Shown: positions 1-7,225 of the stretch, in pieces
Numbering within the stretch: the first letter of the stretch is position 1
How the letters are laid out: each line of letters opens with the position of its first letter
Source of the DNA: an uncultured Prevotella sp.
Lineage (GTDB): Bacteria > Bacteroidota > Bacteroidia > Bacteroidales > Bacteroidaceae
NCBI GenBank assembly: GCA_934203355.1
Contig: CAKPZC010000076.1
Coordinates: 1 to 8,517, forward strand
Length of the DNA: 8,517 nucleotides
Direction: 5' to 3'
The notes under the pieces: generated by a model
Databases searched by the model: none
The model's input: only the letters and a program-made list of their open reading frames with translations
Told to the model about the DNA's origin: nothing
Translations under genes and position numbers: made by a program

Positions 1-1135
1 TGAGTTCACCAGCCACAAAACCGTTTTCTACCAGTTGCTGGATGATAGAGGCATCGTGGGCAAACTCCTTGTCCTTGCGGATAAGCATGCGGAGCTTGTT
101 GTAATCCAGTCGGATATTTTCCTCTATCATATTCCTTGGCAGTCTTCCTCGATTTCTGATATAATTATCAATGAAATAGAGCACCATGTTTGAGTTATAC
201 ATGGTGGTTTCTCCGTAAGAAGCCTCTGCAAAGCAATAGTTATCATACCATGGTTTCATCAGTTCTATCAATTCATCCACGGTGTAGTTGTGGAGATTGA
301 GGGTATCGGTATAGTAAGTGAGCATTTCGCGCACTTCTTCTTCCGTGAAGCCCGTCATCTCGTTAAACTCGTATGATAGGGAGTAGTTGGTACCGATGTT
401 GAAACCGCTGGTCAAATCATCCATGGTAACAGGACTAACGCCGGTTACGAAGACTCGCTCCAGGGTGGAATCGGTTGCTGACTTGATGGTATCGAAGAAC
501 TTGCGGAGATATCCCGTTCCATGGGTTTCTGCCTGATAGCTGTTGAGGCAATCCGGCTCAGCCAGGATGGTATTGGTGAAATGGTCGTACTCATCAATGA
601 AGAGATACACCTTCTGTCCGGTCTTCTTGCATTCCTTGCAGAGATAGTCCAACTGCTCTGCTGCACCATCCTTTTTGTTCATCTCTTCTTTCAAATTGGC
701 AGGCAGATATTGTGCATACACATCGCAGAAGTAGTTAAACTCTGTGTTGCAATGCGCATCAAGTCCCTTTTTGTAATTCTCAAGATTGGCATCTACCACG
801 GCAAAGTTGAGCGAGATAATCAGATAGGTATTATGCTCCGGTGTCGGATTTTCACCGATATACAGTCCTCCAAACAGTTCCTCAAACCTGTCAGCCATGT
901 TTATGTCGTAATACTGCTTAAGCATGGAGAGGGTAAGGCTCTTGCCGAAACGGCGAGGGCGGATATAGAAGAAATACATGTTTGAATTTTCAATTTCTTC
1001 TATAAATAGGGTCTTGTCAACGTAATAACAATCTCTTTCCCTTACAGAAACGAAGTTCATCATTCCGTAAGGGATGCGCTTGCGATAAATGTGTTGACGT
1101 CTGGCCATTCTTTTCTTTATAGGGTTATTATCCAT
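1..1135 (-). CDS. AAA-ATPase-like protein (PF09820 type), partial at the C-terminus
   Basis: The minus-strand reading frame is open from the ATG at 1135 to the window edge (378 codons) with no stop, so the 3' end is missing. Residues 20-50 match the family opening (IPYG..NF..V, then YYVDKT). RPRRFGKS at 59-66 is the family's Walker A-like segment, VYLFIDEYDHF at about 176-186 is the Walker B region, and VFVTGVSPVTMDDLTSGFN at 228-246 is the signature following it. Members usually run 500-600 residues and end in a PD-(D/E)XK-like DUF1703 nuclease domain, which would lie beyond base 1. They occur in many copies in Bacteroidota genomes. Their function is not established; a nucleic-acid or defence role is inferred from the ATPase-nuclease architecture. 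The start at 1135 is preferred over the in-frame ATG at 1108 because AAGGAG lies 8 bases before it and a promoter lies just upstream. Confidence 0.9.
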   Translation of the reverse strand, partial: MDNNPIKKRMARRQHIYRKRIPYGMMNFVSVRERDCYYVDKTLFIEEIENSNMYFFYIRPRRFGKSLTLSMLKQYYDINMADRFEELFGGLYIGENPTPEHNTYLIISLNFAVVDANLENYKKGLDAHCNTEFNYFCDVYAQYLPANLKEEMNKKDGAAEQLDYLCKECKKTGQKVYLFIDEYDHFTNTILAEPDCLNSYQAETHGTGYLRKFFDTIKSATDSTLERVFVTGVSPVTMDDLTSGFNIGTNYSLSYEFNEMTGFTEEEVREMLTYYTDTLNLHNYTVDELIELMKPWYDNYCFAEASYGETTMYNSNMVLYFIDNYIRNRGRLPRNMIEENIRLDYNKLRMLIRKDKEFAHDASIIQQLVENGFVAGEL

Positions 1136-1143
1136 GAGCGATT

Positions 1144-1149
1144 CTCCTT
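1144..1149 (-). promoter_or_regulatory. Shine-Dalgarno sequence of the AAA-ATPase gene
   Basis: Read on the minus strand, AAGGAG lies 8 bases before the ATG at 1135. It supports that start over the one at 1108. It is notable because pepT and the mannosyltransferase in this window have A/T-rich leaders with no such site. Confidence 0.6.
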
Positions 1150-1167
1150 ATGATTTATATTCTATGG

Positions 1168-1199
1168 CAAAGTTAGCATAAATATATGGAATAATCAAA
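1168..1199 (-). promoter_or_regulatory. Bacteroidota-type promoter for the AAA-ATPase gene
   Basis: On the minus strand TTTG (1196-1199) is followed after 20 bases by TAACTTTG (1168-1175). This is an exact match to the Bacteroidota primary-sigma consensus TTTG-N19-21-TAnnTTTG. It lies 33 bp upstream of the ATG at 1135, which would leave a leader of roughly 25 nt. The 22-bp-period repeat block starts immediately upstream of it. Confidence 0.7.
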
Positions 1200-1203
1200 T
1201 ACA

Positions 1204-1277
1204 TATTACTTGCCAAAGTAATATATAATACTTGGGCAAGTATAATGTATTACTTTGGCTTTTATATTGTATTACTT
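1204..1277. repeat. Degenerate tandem motif with a 22-bp period
   Basis: TATTACTT occurs at 1204-1211, TAATACTT (one mismatch) at 1226-1233, TATTACTT at 1248-1255 and TATTACTT at 1270-1277. The spacing is exactly 22 bp each time. The first three copies continue with GCC, GGG and TGG respectively and then AT-rich sequence; the fourth runs into a T tract. The period is about two helical turns, so the motifs would face the same side of the DNA. The block lies directly upstream of the AAA-ATPase promoter and about 30 bp past the end of mfd. It could be an array of regulator sites, an iteron-like array, or chance in AT-rich DNA. Confidence 0.55.
1212..1259 (-). terminator. 48-bp near-palindrome after mfd, possible terminator
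   Basis: GCCAAAGTAATA (1212-1223) is perfectly inverted as TATTACTTTGGC (1248-1259). The inner part, around TACTTG..CAAGTA, is also self-complementary, so nearly the whole 48 bp folds with only a T/G and an A/A mismatch. It begins 48 bp beyond the mfd stop codon and could end the mfd transcript, but it is AT-rich and no clear run of U follows on the minus strand. A protein-binding palindrome is an equal alternative. Confidence 0.4.
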
Positions 1278-1307
1278 TTTTTTTACCGGTTCTATTTGTT
1301 TCTTTTT

Positions 1308-4300
1308 TTATTTCACATTCATTTCCTTCAGCACTTCCACCGCATCCTCCACAGTAGGAATACCACTTATCACCATCGACCGTTTGCCTTTCACTTCCTT
1401 CAGCGTGCATCGTCGTGTATGTGTGGCAATATAGTTGAGTGCTCGTCCGAATGCCTGGCTCTTGTAGTAGGCAGAGTCGGGGTTCGTCACAAACTGCATT
1501 TGCATTCTGCCTTGCTTCAGTATAATCTTCTCGCATCCCATCTGTTTTCCGAGTCGTCTGAGTGGCACTACTTGCAGCAGTTCCTCACCTTCGTGTGGCA
1601 TTTTGCCGAATCGGTCGATGAGTCGTTGTCGGTAGGCGTCGAGCTGTTTGTCGTCCTCGATATTGTCGAGTTCGCGGTATAGCAGCATTCGTTCTGATGA
1701 TCCCGGCACGTAGGTTTCGGGGAAATACATCTCAAGGTCGCTCTCCACAGCGCAGTCTTCCACAAATTCGCTGCCCTCTATTTCCTTGCCTTGAGCTATA
1801 TCCTCGGCATATATGTCTTGAAACTCTTCGTTTTTCAGTTCTGTTACGGCTTGGTTCAGAATCTTTTGGTAGGTTTCATATCCCAGGTCCTCCATAAATC
1901 CGCTTTGTTCTGCTCCCAAAAGATTGCCTGCTCCTCGAATGTCGAGGTCTTGCATGGCGAGATTGAATCCGCTGCCAAGTTCCGAGAAATTCTCCAGAGC
2001 CTCAAGTCGTCGTCGTGCCTCGGGTGTCAATGCCGCCTTTGGTGGAGCCAGTAGGTAGCAGAATGCCTTTCGGTTTGAGCGTCCCACACGTCCACGCATT
2101 TGGTGCAGGTCGGATAGTCCGAAGCGGTGGGCGTCGTTAATAATTATGGTGTTGGCGTTGGAAATGTCGATGCCATTCTCGACGATTGATGTTGATAGCA
2201 GCACGTCGTAGTCGTAGTTCATAAATCCGAGTAGAATCTTCTCAAGCTCTTCGGGATTCATTTGTCCATGACCGATAGCCACACGTGCGTCGGGCACATA
2301 CTTATGTATCATCGATGCAATCTCGGGCAGGTTCGATATGCGGTCGTTTACGAAATACACCTGTCCGTTGCGCGACATCTCGAAGTTTATGGCATCGGCG
2401 ATAATTTCGTGTCCAAATACTCCAAGTTCTGTCTGCACTGGATAGCGGTTGGGTGGGGGAGTGCGTATGATGCTCATATCGCGTGCCCCCATCAGCGAGA
2501 ACTGTAGGGTTCGCGGTATAGGTGTTGCCGACATGGTGAGTGTGTCGACATTGGTCTTCAGTTTGCGCAGTTTCTCTTTTGTGGCAACACCAAACTTCTG
2601 TTCCTCGTCGATAATCAGTAGTCCCAGGTCGTGCCATTCCACCGACTTGCCAATAAGTTTGTGCGTACCTATTATAATGTCGATTTTTCCATCCTTTAGG
2701 TCGTTTAGCACTTCGCGTGTCTGCTTCGTTGAGCGTGCTCGCGACAGATAGTCCACTCTTACCGGCATGTCCTTCAGTCGGTCGCGGAATGTCTTGTAGT
2801 GTTGGAAAGCCAGCACCGTTGTTGGCACAAGCACAGCCGCCTGTTTACCGTCTGTAGCCGCCTTGAATGCAGCTCTTATAGCCACCTCGGTCTTGCCGAA
2901 TCCCACGTCGCCGCATACAAGTCGGTCCATGGGTCGTGCCTTCTCCATATCCGCCTTTACGTCCTGCGTGGCTTTCGATTGGTCGGGCGTGTCCTCGTAT
3001 AGGAACGATGCTTCCAGTTCGTGTTGCAGATAAGAGTCTGCCGAGAAAGCGAATCCTTTCTCGTAGCGTCGCTTCGAGTATAGTTTTATGAGGTCGCGCG
3101 CTATGTCCTTGATGCGTTTCTTAGTGCGTTCCTTCAGTCGGTCCCAAGCTCCAGTGCCGAGAGTGCTCAGCCGTGGCGGTTCGCCAGTGTCCGAGCGTCG
3201 ATATTTCGAAATCTTGTAAAGTGAATGTATCGACACGTCGACGATGTCGCCGCGCTGATAGTATATTCTTATTGCTTCCTGATAGCTGTCGCCTACGGGC
3301 ACACGCACCAGACCTCCGAATTTGCCTATGCCGAAGTCGATGTGCACTATGAAGTCGCCTGGTTCCATTTCCTGCAACTCTTTCATTGTCAGTGCCATTT
3401 TGCCAGTGCGTGCTGCGTCCGACTTTAGGTTGTATTTATGGAATCGGTCGAATATCTGGTGGTCGGTGAAGAAGCACATGCGCAGGTTGTTGTCTGCAAA
3501 TCCCTCGTGCAACGTATGGTCTACAGGAGTGAACTCCAGTGCGTCGGCCACCGACAGAGCCTCTGAGTTTTTTGATTTTCCATGGTGTATGTTGCGCATT
3601 GCCTTCAGTTCGTCGCTCTCGAAAATCTCCTTCAGTCGTCGTGTTTGTTTTTCCGAGTCGGCGAGAATAAACAGTTTATAGCCTTTCAGCAGATAATCTT
3701 CGAGTGTTTGTGCGAGCAGTTCAAAGTTTTTGTGGAATAGAGGCTGTGGCGACACGTCTAACTCGATGGTTGTCTGTGGTGTTCCTGTGGGTTGTGTCCC
3801 GAACTCCACGAGTCGGAAACGGCATATCTCCTCGCGGAATTTTGTTGGTGCTACGAGGTTGTTGTCCTTGTGCATGTCGCGCATTATCTGCTGTTGTTCC
3901 ACCTCTGTTGCGCCCTCCATTCGTTCGGCGAGTGCCTGGTGTGAGAATCCGTCGTTGTATATCTGCTCTATGGTTGAGCACATAAACAGTCGGTCTTTTA
4001 CAATGAGCAGTGCGTCTTCGGGCAGAATCGACGTGAAGGGGTGTTTCTCTTCAGCGAGTTGTGCCAGTTCTGGCACAATCTGCACACTCTGTTTGTTGTC
4101 TTTCGACAGCTGGTCGGCCACCTGGAATGTGCGCACGGTGTCCACTTCGTCGCCGAAGAAGTCGATGCGGAATGGCAGTTCCGACGCATAGGAGTAGACG
4201 TCGACAATGCTGCCTCGCATGGCAAACTGTCCCGGTTCGTAGACATAGTCCTCCTCCTTGAAGCCCAACTCGCGCAGTTTGCGTCCGAAGTCGGCAAGAT

Positions 4301-4814
4301 TGATGATGTCGCCCACGGCAACATTTATGGTTCGCTCGTCCAGTCGGCGTTTCGACACCACAAGTTCGCTCAACGCCTCGGGGCATGTCACGACGAATAG
4401 ATATGATTTGTTGCCGCTGTTGTTGTTGTCGCCAATAGCCGACAGTCGGCTCAGTGCCTCAGTGCGCAGAATCTCGTTGGCGGCATCGCGCTGTCCGTAT
4501 TTCACCGCGCGTCGATAAGACGAAGGATAGAACAGCACGTTGTCGGTGCCGAGAATCTGCGTCAGGTCGTGATAGAAATATCCAGCCTCGTCGTTGTCCT
4601 GAAGCACAAAAACGGCAGTGAGCGGCTTCTGTTCTTCCTTCTTGCCTTTTCGCTCTTCCTTGCGTTTGGCAATAGCTGCGAAAAACACAGAAGCCGATGA
4701 GGCAAGCATTCCTTTCAGGAATACATGCCCCACCGACTTGTCGCTGATAGTATTCAAAAAAGCCCCGCATTGCGGCAGGGCTGTGTATAGTTTGCTAATT
4801 TCTTGGATTTCCAT
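1308..4814 (-). CDS. mfd: Transcription-repair coupling factor Mfd
   Basis: This 1168-residue ATP-dependent DNA translocase pushes stalled RNA polymerase off lesions and recruits UvrA for nucleotide excision repair. Length and order fit full-length Mfd. Residues 1 to about 340 are the UvrB-like N-terminal region without a working Walker A. The RNA-polymerase-interacting domain lies near 484-545 (GDFIVHIDFGIGKFGG). The RecG-like motor spans about 560-960, with Walker A GDVGFGKTEVA near 635-645, DEEQ at 736-739, SATPIPRTL at 763-771 and QMRGRVGRS at 905-913. The C-terminal TRCF domain runs from about 1020 to 1130. A Lys-rich stretch (about 49-63) and an Asn-rich loop (about 129-135) are likely lineage-specific inserts. 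No own promoter is seen. The ATG lies 6 bp after the mannosyltransferase stop with no Shine-Dalgarno site, suggesting co-transcription and perhaps translational coupling. A terminator-like hairpin sits inside its first codons. Confidence 0.97.
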   Translation of the reverse strand: MEIQEISKLYTALPQCGAFLNTISDKSVGHVFLKGMLASSASVFFAAIAKRKEERKGKKEEQKPLTAVFVLQDNDEAGYFYHDLTQILGTDNVLFYPSSYRRAVKYGQRDAANEILRTEALSRLSAIGDNNNSGNKSYLFVVTCPEALSELVVSKRRLDERTINVAVGDIINLADFGRKLRELGFKEEDYVYEPGQFAMRGSIVDVYSYASELPFRIDFFGDEVDTVRTFQVADQLSKDNKQSVQIVPELAQLAEEKHPFTSILPEDALLIVKDRLFMCSTIEQIYNDGFSHQALAERMEGATEVEQQQIMRDMHKDNNLVAPTKFREEICRFRLVEFGTQPTGTPQTTIELDVSPQPLFHKNFELLAQTLEDYLLKGYKLFILADSEKQTRRLKEIFESDELKAMRNIHHGKSKNSEALSVADALEFTPVDHTLHEGFADNNLRMCFFTDHQIFDRFHKYNLKSDAARTGKMALTMKELQEMEPGDFIVHIDFGIGKFGGLVRVPVGDSYQEAIRIYYQRGDIVDVSIHSLYKISKYRRSDTGEPPRLSTLGTGAWDRLKERTKKRIKDIARDLIKLYSKRRYEKGFAFSADSYLQHELEASFLYEDTPDQSKATQDVKADMEKARPMDRLVCGDVGFGKTEVAIRAAFKAATDGKQAAVLVPTTVLAFQHYKTFRDRLKDMPVRVDYLSRARSTKQTREVLNDLKDGKIDIIIGTHKLIGKSVEWHDLGLLIIDEEQKFGVATKEKLRKLKTNVDTLTMSATPIPRTLQFSLMGARDMSIIRTPPPNRYPVQTELGVFGHEIIADAINFEMSRNGQVYFVNDRISNLPEIASMIHKYVPDARVAIGHGQMNPEELEKILLGFMNYDYDVLLSTSIVENGIDISNANTIIINDAHRFGLSDLHQMRGRVGRSNRKAFCYLLAPPKAALTPEARRRLEALENFSELGSGFNLAMQDLDIRGAGNLLGAEQSGFMEDLGYETYQKILNQAVTELKNEEFQDIYAEDIAQGKEIEGSEFVEDCAVESDLEMYFPETYVPGSSERMLLYRELDNIEDDKQLDAYRQRLIDRFGKMPHEGEELLQVVPLRRLGKQMGCEKIILKQGRMQMQFVTNPDSAYYKSQAFGRALNYIATHTRRCTLKEVKGKRSMVISGIPTVEDAVEVLKEMNVK
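4756..4782 (-). terminator. Terminator-like hairpin inside the start of mfd
   Basis: On the minus strand AGCCCTGC pairs with GCGGGGCT (8 bp, one G-U) around a 6-base loop, and six T follow from the stem end (4761 down to 4756). It covers roughly codons 12-20 of mfd. The geometry is that of an intrinsic terminator or attenuator, but it lies in translated sequence, where ribosomes would normally disrupt it. Activity is unproven. Confidence 0.4.
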
Positions 4815-4820
4815 ATATTT

Positions 4821-5570
4821 TTAGTGCTTTGCCACTGGATATTTTCTGAACCATCCGTCCCAGCGCAGTCGCATCACTCCGAAGAAAGCCTCGCCGAATA
4901 TGCCTCCGCTCATCTTGCTCACGCCCTCGCGTCGGTTGACGAATATCACTGGCACTTCCTTGATTTTATACCCCATCTTGTAGGCGGTGAACTTCATTTC
5001 GATTTGGAATCCATAGCCCTTGAATCTCACCTGATCCAATGCCATCGATTCGAGCACGCATCGGCGGTAGCACTTGAATCCTGCTGTGGTGTCGTGCACC
5101 TTAAATCCAGTTACGAAGCGCACGTATTTTGATGCGAAATAACTCATCAACACACGTCCTATGGGCCAGTTCACCACGTTCACTCCACTCACATAGCGCG
5201 AGCCAATCGCCACGTCGTAGCCTTCATCATGGCAGGCAGCGTAGAGTCGTGGCAGGTCGTTGGGGTCGTGCGAGAAGTCGGCGTCCATCTCGAAGATGTA
5301 GTCATAGCCGTGTTCCAAAGCCCACTTAAAGCCGGTGATGTAGGCTGTGCCGAGTCCCAGCTTGCCCGAACGCTCGATGATGAAGAGGCGGTCGGCAAAC
5401 TCAGTGTCGATGAGTCGGTGCACAATCTTGGCTGTTCCGTCGGGGCTTCCGTCGTCGATAACGAGAATGTTGAAACTCTTCTCAAGGCCGAACACGGCAC
5501 GTATTATTTTCTCGATGTTCTCCTTCTCGTTGTATGTAGGAATTATTACAATGCTGTCGCTGTTGTTCAT
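4821..5570 (-). CDS. Polyprenol-phosphate mannose synthase (GT2, DPM1-like)
   Basis: This 249-residue family 2 glycosyltransferase is predicted to transfer mannose (or a related sugar) from GDP-mannose to a polyprenyl phosphate at the inner face of the membrane, making a lipid-linked donor for extracytoplasmic glycosylation. Visible motifs are the nucleotide-binding start VIIPTYNEKENI (8-19), VIDDGSPDGT (37-46), the metal-binding DAD (96-98) in MDADFSHDP, the GSRYV acceptor region (123-127), DTTAGFKCY (160-168), GYGFQIEM (185-192) and RREGVSKM (213-220). All are typical of DPM1/Ppm1 enzymes. It has no C-terminal membrane domain, so it is the short soluble or peripheral form. The start has no Shine-Dalgarno site, as is usual in Bacteroidota. 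It is the first gene of a likely two-gene operon with mfd. The sugar and lipid specificity cannot be read from sequence alone. Confidence 0.9.
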   Translation of the reverse strand: MNNSDSIVIIPTYNEKENIEKIIRAVFGLEKSFNILVIDDGSPDGTAKIVHRLIDTEFADRLFIIERSGKLGLGTAYITGFKWALEHGYDYIFEMDADFSHDPNDLPRLYAACHDEGYDVAIGSRYVSGVNVVNWPIGRVLMSYFASKYVRFVTGFKVHDTTAGFKCYRRCVLESMALDQVRFKGYGFQIEMKFTAYKMGYKIKEVPVIFVNRREGVSKMSGGIFGEAFFGVMRLRWDGWFRKYPVAKH

Positions 5571-5598
5571 ATTCGTAGTTTATTAAGTTCTTGATTTG

Positions 5599-5628
5599 CA
5601 AAAATACAAAGATTTGTTTGAAAGCAAA
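5599..5628 (-). promoter_or_regulatory. Promoter of the mannosyltransferase-mfd operon
   Basis: On the minus strand TTTG (5625-5628) is followed after 18 bases by TATTTTTG (5599-5606), a full match to the Bacteroidota -7 element TAnnTTTG with a spacer one base short of the usual range. It lies 28 bp before the ATG at 5570, which would give a short leader of about 20 nt. Confidence 0.65.
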
Positions 5629-5694
5629 AGCGATAATGAATAAAAAAACAAAATAGGTTGAATAATGACTGTGAAATTATGTGATAATACTGGC

Positions 5695-5710
5695 ATTAAC
5701 GCAAGTTAAT
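5695..5710. repeat. Small inverted repeat in the divergent intergenic region
   Basis: ATTAAC (5695-5700) and GTTAAT (5705-5710) form a perfect 6-bp inverted repeat around GCAA. It lies just upstream of the proposed pepT promoter and could be an operator, but the region is AT-rich and short repeats are expected by chance. The rest of 5571-5824 is AT-rich, with no other feature beyond the two promoters. Confidence 0.25.
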
Positions 5711-5717
5711 ATATAAA

Positions 5718-5751
5718 TGTGGCAGCAATTGAAAAAAAATGAGTAAGTTTG
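5718..5751 (+). promoter_or_regulatory. Probable pepT promoter
   Basis: TAAGTTTG (5744-5751) matches the Bacteroidota -7 element TAnnTTTG exactly. The upstream element is poor: TGTG at 5718-5721, with a 22-bp spacer. It would give a leader of about 65-70 nt before the ATG at 5825. The leader end is A-rich with no Shine-Dalgarno site, as in many highly expressed Bacteroidota genes. Confidence 0.5.
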
Positions 5752-5824
5752 CAATATAATTCTATTGCATCTACAACGTAAATAATAAGTCACACAACAA
5801 TAAAAAATAATAATCATAAGAAAA

Positions 5825-7048
5825 ATGGATATTACCGAAAGATTCTTGAACTACACCCAGTTCGACACACAGTCGAGCGAAGAGTCAGAAACCGTTCCGA
5901 GCACCTCGAAACAGCTCGTTTTTGCCAAGTACCTCAAGGAGGAGCTTGAGCGTGAAGGATTGAGCGATGTGGAGATGGACGAGCAGGGCTACATCTACGC
6001 CACTCTGAAGGCCAACACCAAGAAGGATATTCCTACCATCGGATTCATCTCTCACTATGATACGTCTCCCGATTGCAGCGGTGCCAACATCAAGCCGCGC
6101 ATCGTGAAGAACTATGATGGTGGCGACATCGTCCTTTCTGAGGGTGTAGTGTCGAGCCCGTCGAAATTCCCTGAGTTGAAGGCACATGTGGGCGAGGACA
6201 TCATCGTCACCGACGGAACTACTCTTCTGGGTGCCGACGACAAGGCTGGCATTGCCGAGATAATGCAGGCTATGTGCTGGTTGCGCGACCACGACGAGAT
6301 TGAGCATGGCGACATCCGCGTGGGATTCAACCCCGACGAGGAGATTGGTATGGGTGCCCACCACTTCAATGTGGAGAAGTTCGGTTGCCAGTGGGCTTAT
6401 ACCATTGATGGTGGCGACCTCGGCGAAATGGAGTATGAAAACTTCAACGCTGCTGGTGCCAAGGTTCACATCAAGGGTGTGAGCGTGCACACAGGTTATG
6501 CCAAGGGCAAGATGGTCAACGCTTCGCGCCTTGCTGTGGAGTTTGCCGACATGATTCCTGCTGCCGAGACTCCCGAGGCTACCGAGGGCTACCAGGGATT
6601 CTACCACCTTCTTGGCATTAATTCGTGCTGCGAGAAGGCCACTCTGTCGTATATCATCCGCGACCACGACCGCGAGCGTTTCGAGAATCGCAAGGACTTC
6701 ATTGAGGACTGCGTGCGCAAGATGAACGAGAAGTGGGGTGAGGGTACTGTCACTGTCGACCTCAAGGACCAGTATTATAACATGAAGGAGAAGATCGACC
6801 CCAACATGCACGTCATCGACATCGTGCTCAAGGCAATGCAGGAGAGTGGTGTAGCTCCCAAGGTGCAGCCCATCCGCGGCGGTACTGATGGCGCACAGCT
6901 TTCGTTCAAGGGTCTGCCTTGTCCCAACATCTTTGCTGGTGGCTGCAACTTCCATGGTCCTCACGAGTTTGTGAGCGTTCAGGTGATGGAGAAGGCCATG
7001 CAGGTGATTATCAAGATTTGTGAACTGACAGCACAGTTCAACGACTAA
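5825..7048 (+). CDS. pepT: Peptidase T (tripeptide aminopeptidase)
   Basis: This 407-residue cytoplasmic di-zinc aminopeptidase of the M20B family removes the N-terminal residue from tripeptides in the last steps of peptide use. All expected metal and catalytic positions are present: H77 and D79 in SHYDTSPD, D139 in LLGADDKAG, the catalytic pair E172-E173 in [14 protein letters not shown]195 in [13 protein letters not shown], and H377 in [11 protein letters not shown] near the C-terminus. [18 protein letters not shown] (351-368) is the conserved segment before the last metal ligand. Length matches the family (about 405-410). It is monocistronic, with its own promoter and a strong terminator 26 bp after the stop. 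Codons are G/C-rich compared with the downstream module; 6841-6900 has 39 G/C of 60 by hand count. Peptide scavenging fits an asaccharolytic or mixed Prevotella lifestyle (inference). Confidence 0.97.
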   Translation: MDITERFLNYTQFDTQSSEESETVPSTSKQLVFAKYLKEELEREGLSDVEMDEQGYIYATLKANTKKDIPTIGFISHYDTSPDCSGANIKPRIVKNYDGGDIVLSEGVVSSPSKFPELKAHVGEDIIVTDGTTLLGADDKAGIAEIMQAMCWLRDHDEIEHGDIRVGFNPDEEIGMGAHHFNVEKFGCQWAYTIDGGDLGEMEYENFNAAGAKVHIKGVSVHTGYAKGKMVNASRLAVEFADMIPAAETPEATEGYQGFYHLLGINSCCEKATLSYIIRDHDRERFENRKDFIEDCVRKMNEKWGEGTVTVDLKDQYYNMKEKIDPNMHVIDIVLKAMQESGVAPKVQPIRGGTDGAQLSFKGLPCPNIFAGGCNFHGPHEFVSVQVMEKAMQVIIKICELTAQFND

Positions 7049-7074
7049 TCAAGCACCGTTCACACTCCTATTCT

Positions 7075-7137
7075 AATACAGGCTACATGCACCAATAGGC
7101 ATATCCTATTGCATGTAGCCTGTATTGGTTTATTTTT
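7075..7137 (+). terminator. Intrinsic terminator of pepT
   Basis: AATACAGGCTACATGCA (7075-7091) is perfectly inverted at 7110-7126. Inside it ATAGG (7095-7099) pairs with CCTAT (7105-7109), with a 3-base bulge between the two stems and a CATAT loop. The sequence GGTTTATTTTT follows. The long stem plus T-rich tail, 26 bp after the pepT stop, makes a strong rho-independent terminator, which isolates pepT from the downstream module. Confidence 0.85.
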
Positions 7138-7162
7138 ACAAATATTAAAACGTTGGAAATAT

Positions 7163-7194
7163 ATTGTTAATATGCAATCATTTCGTTATTTTTG
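7163..7194 (+). promoter_or_regulatory. Promoter of the DUF6364-RhuM module
   Basis: ATTG (7163-7166; three of four to TTTG) is followed after 20 bases by TATTTTTG (7187-7194), an exact TAnnTTTG. It lies 31 bp before the ATG at 7226. The -7 element is partly covered by one arm of a perfect inverted repeat. Confidence 0.65.
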
Positions 7195-7201
7195 CATATT
7201 A
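7168..7201. promoter_or_regulatory. Candidate operator: 10-bp inverted repeat over the promoter
   Basis: TAATATGCAA (7168-7177) is perfectly inverted as TTGCATATTA (7192-7201), with a 14-bp spacer and 24 bp between arm centres. One arm lies in the promoter spacer and the other overlaps the end of the -7 element, so a protein bound here would block transcription. Ribbon-helix-helix antitoxins typically repress their own operon through such repeats, and the next gene encodes one. Binding itself is inference. Confidence 0.55.
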
Positions 7202-7211
7202 TTGATTTAAT

Positions 7212-7217
7212 AGGAGG
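7212..7217 (+). promoter_or_regulatory. Strong Shine-Dalgarno sequence of the DUF6364-like gene
   Basis: AGGAGG lies 8 bases before the ATG at 7226. Such a canonical site is uncommon in Bacteroidota and absent before pepT, mfd and the mannosyltransferase. It fixes the start and suggests efficient translation of the small protein. Confidence 0.75.
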
Positions 7218-7225
7218 AATAATAT

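Noticed and set aside
521..985. Plus-strand open frame of 154 codons inside the AAA-ATPase-like gene.
   Set aside because: The minus-strand frame carries the ATPase motifs over the same bases, so this is a shadow frame.
1204..1277. 22-bp-period array considered as a CRISPR array.
   Set aside because: The units have no unique spacers of CRISPR size and no cas genes are present; the repeats abut directly.
1195..1536. Minus-strand open frame of 113 codons overlapping the mfd 3' end and the repeat block.
   Set aside because: It is an out-of-frame overlap with mfd. The intergenic part encodes low-complexity sequence and there is no ribosome site.
4059..4078. Perfect 8-bp inverted repeat TTGTGCCA/TGGCACAA with a 4-base loop inside mfd.
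   Set aside because: It lies deep in coding sequence for a conserved protein, has no T tract and no nearby gene start. A single such repeat in 3.5 kb is compatible with chance.
5885..6964. Long open frame (359 codons) antisense to pepT.
   Set aside because: pepT has all catalytic residues and full length. The antisense frame has no recognisable motif, and such frames are common opposite G/C-rich coding sequence.
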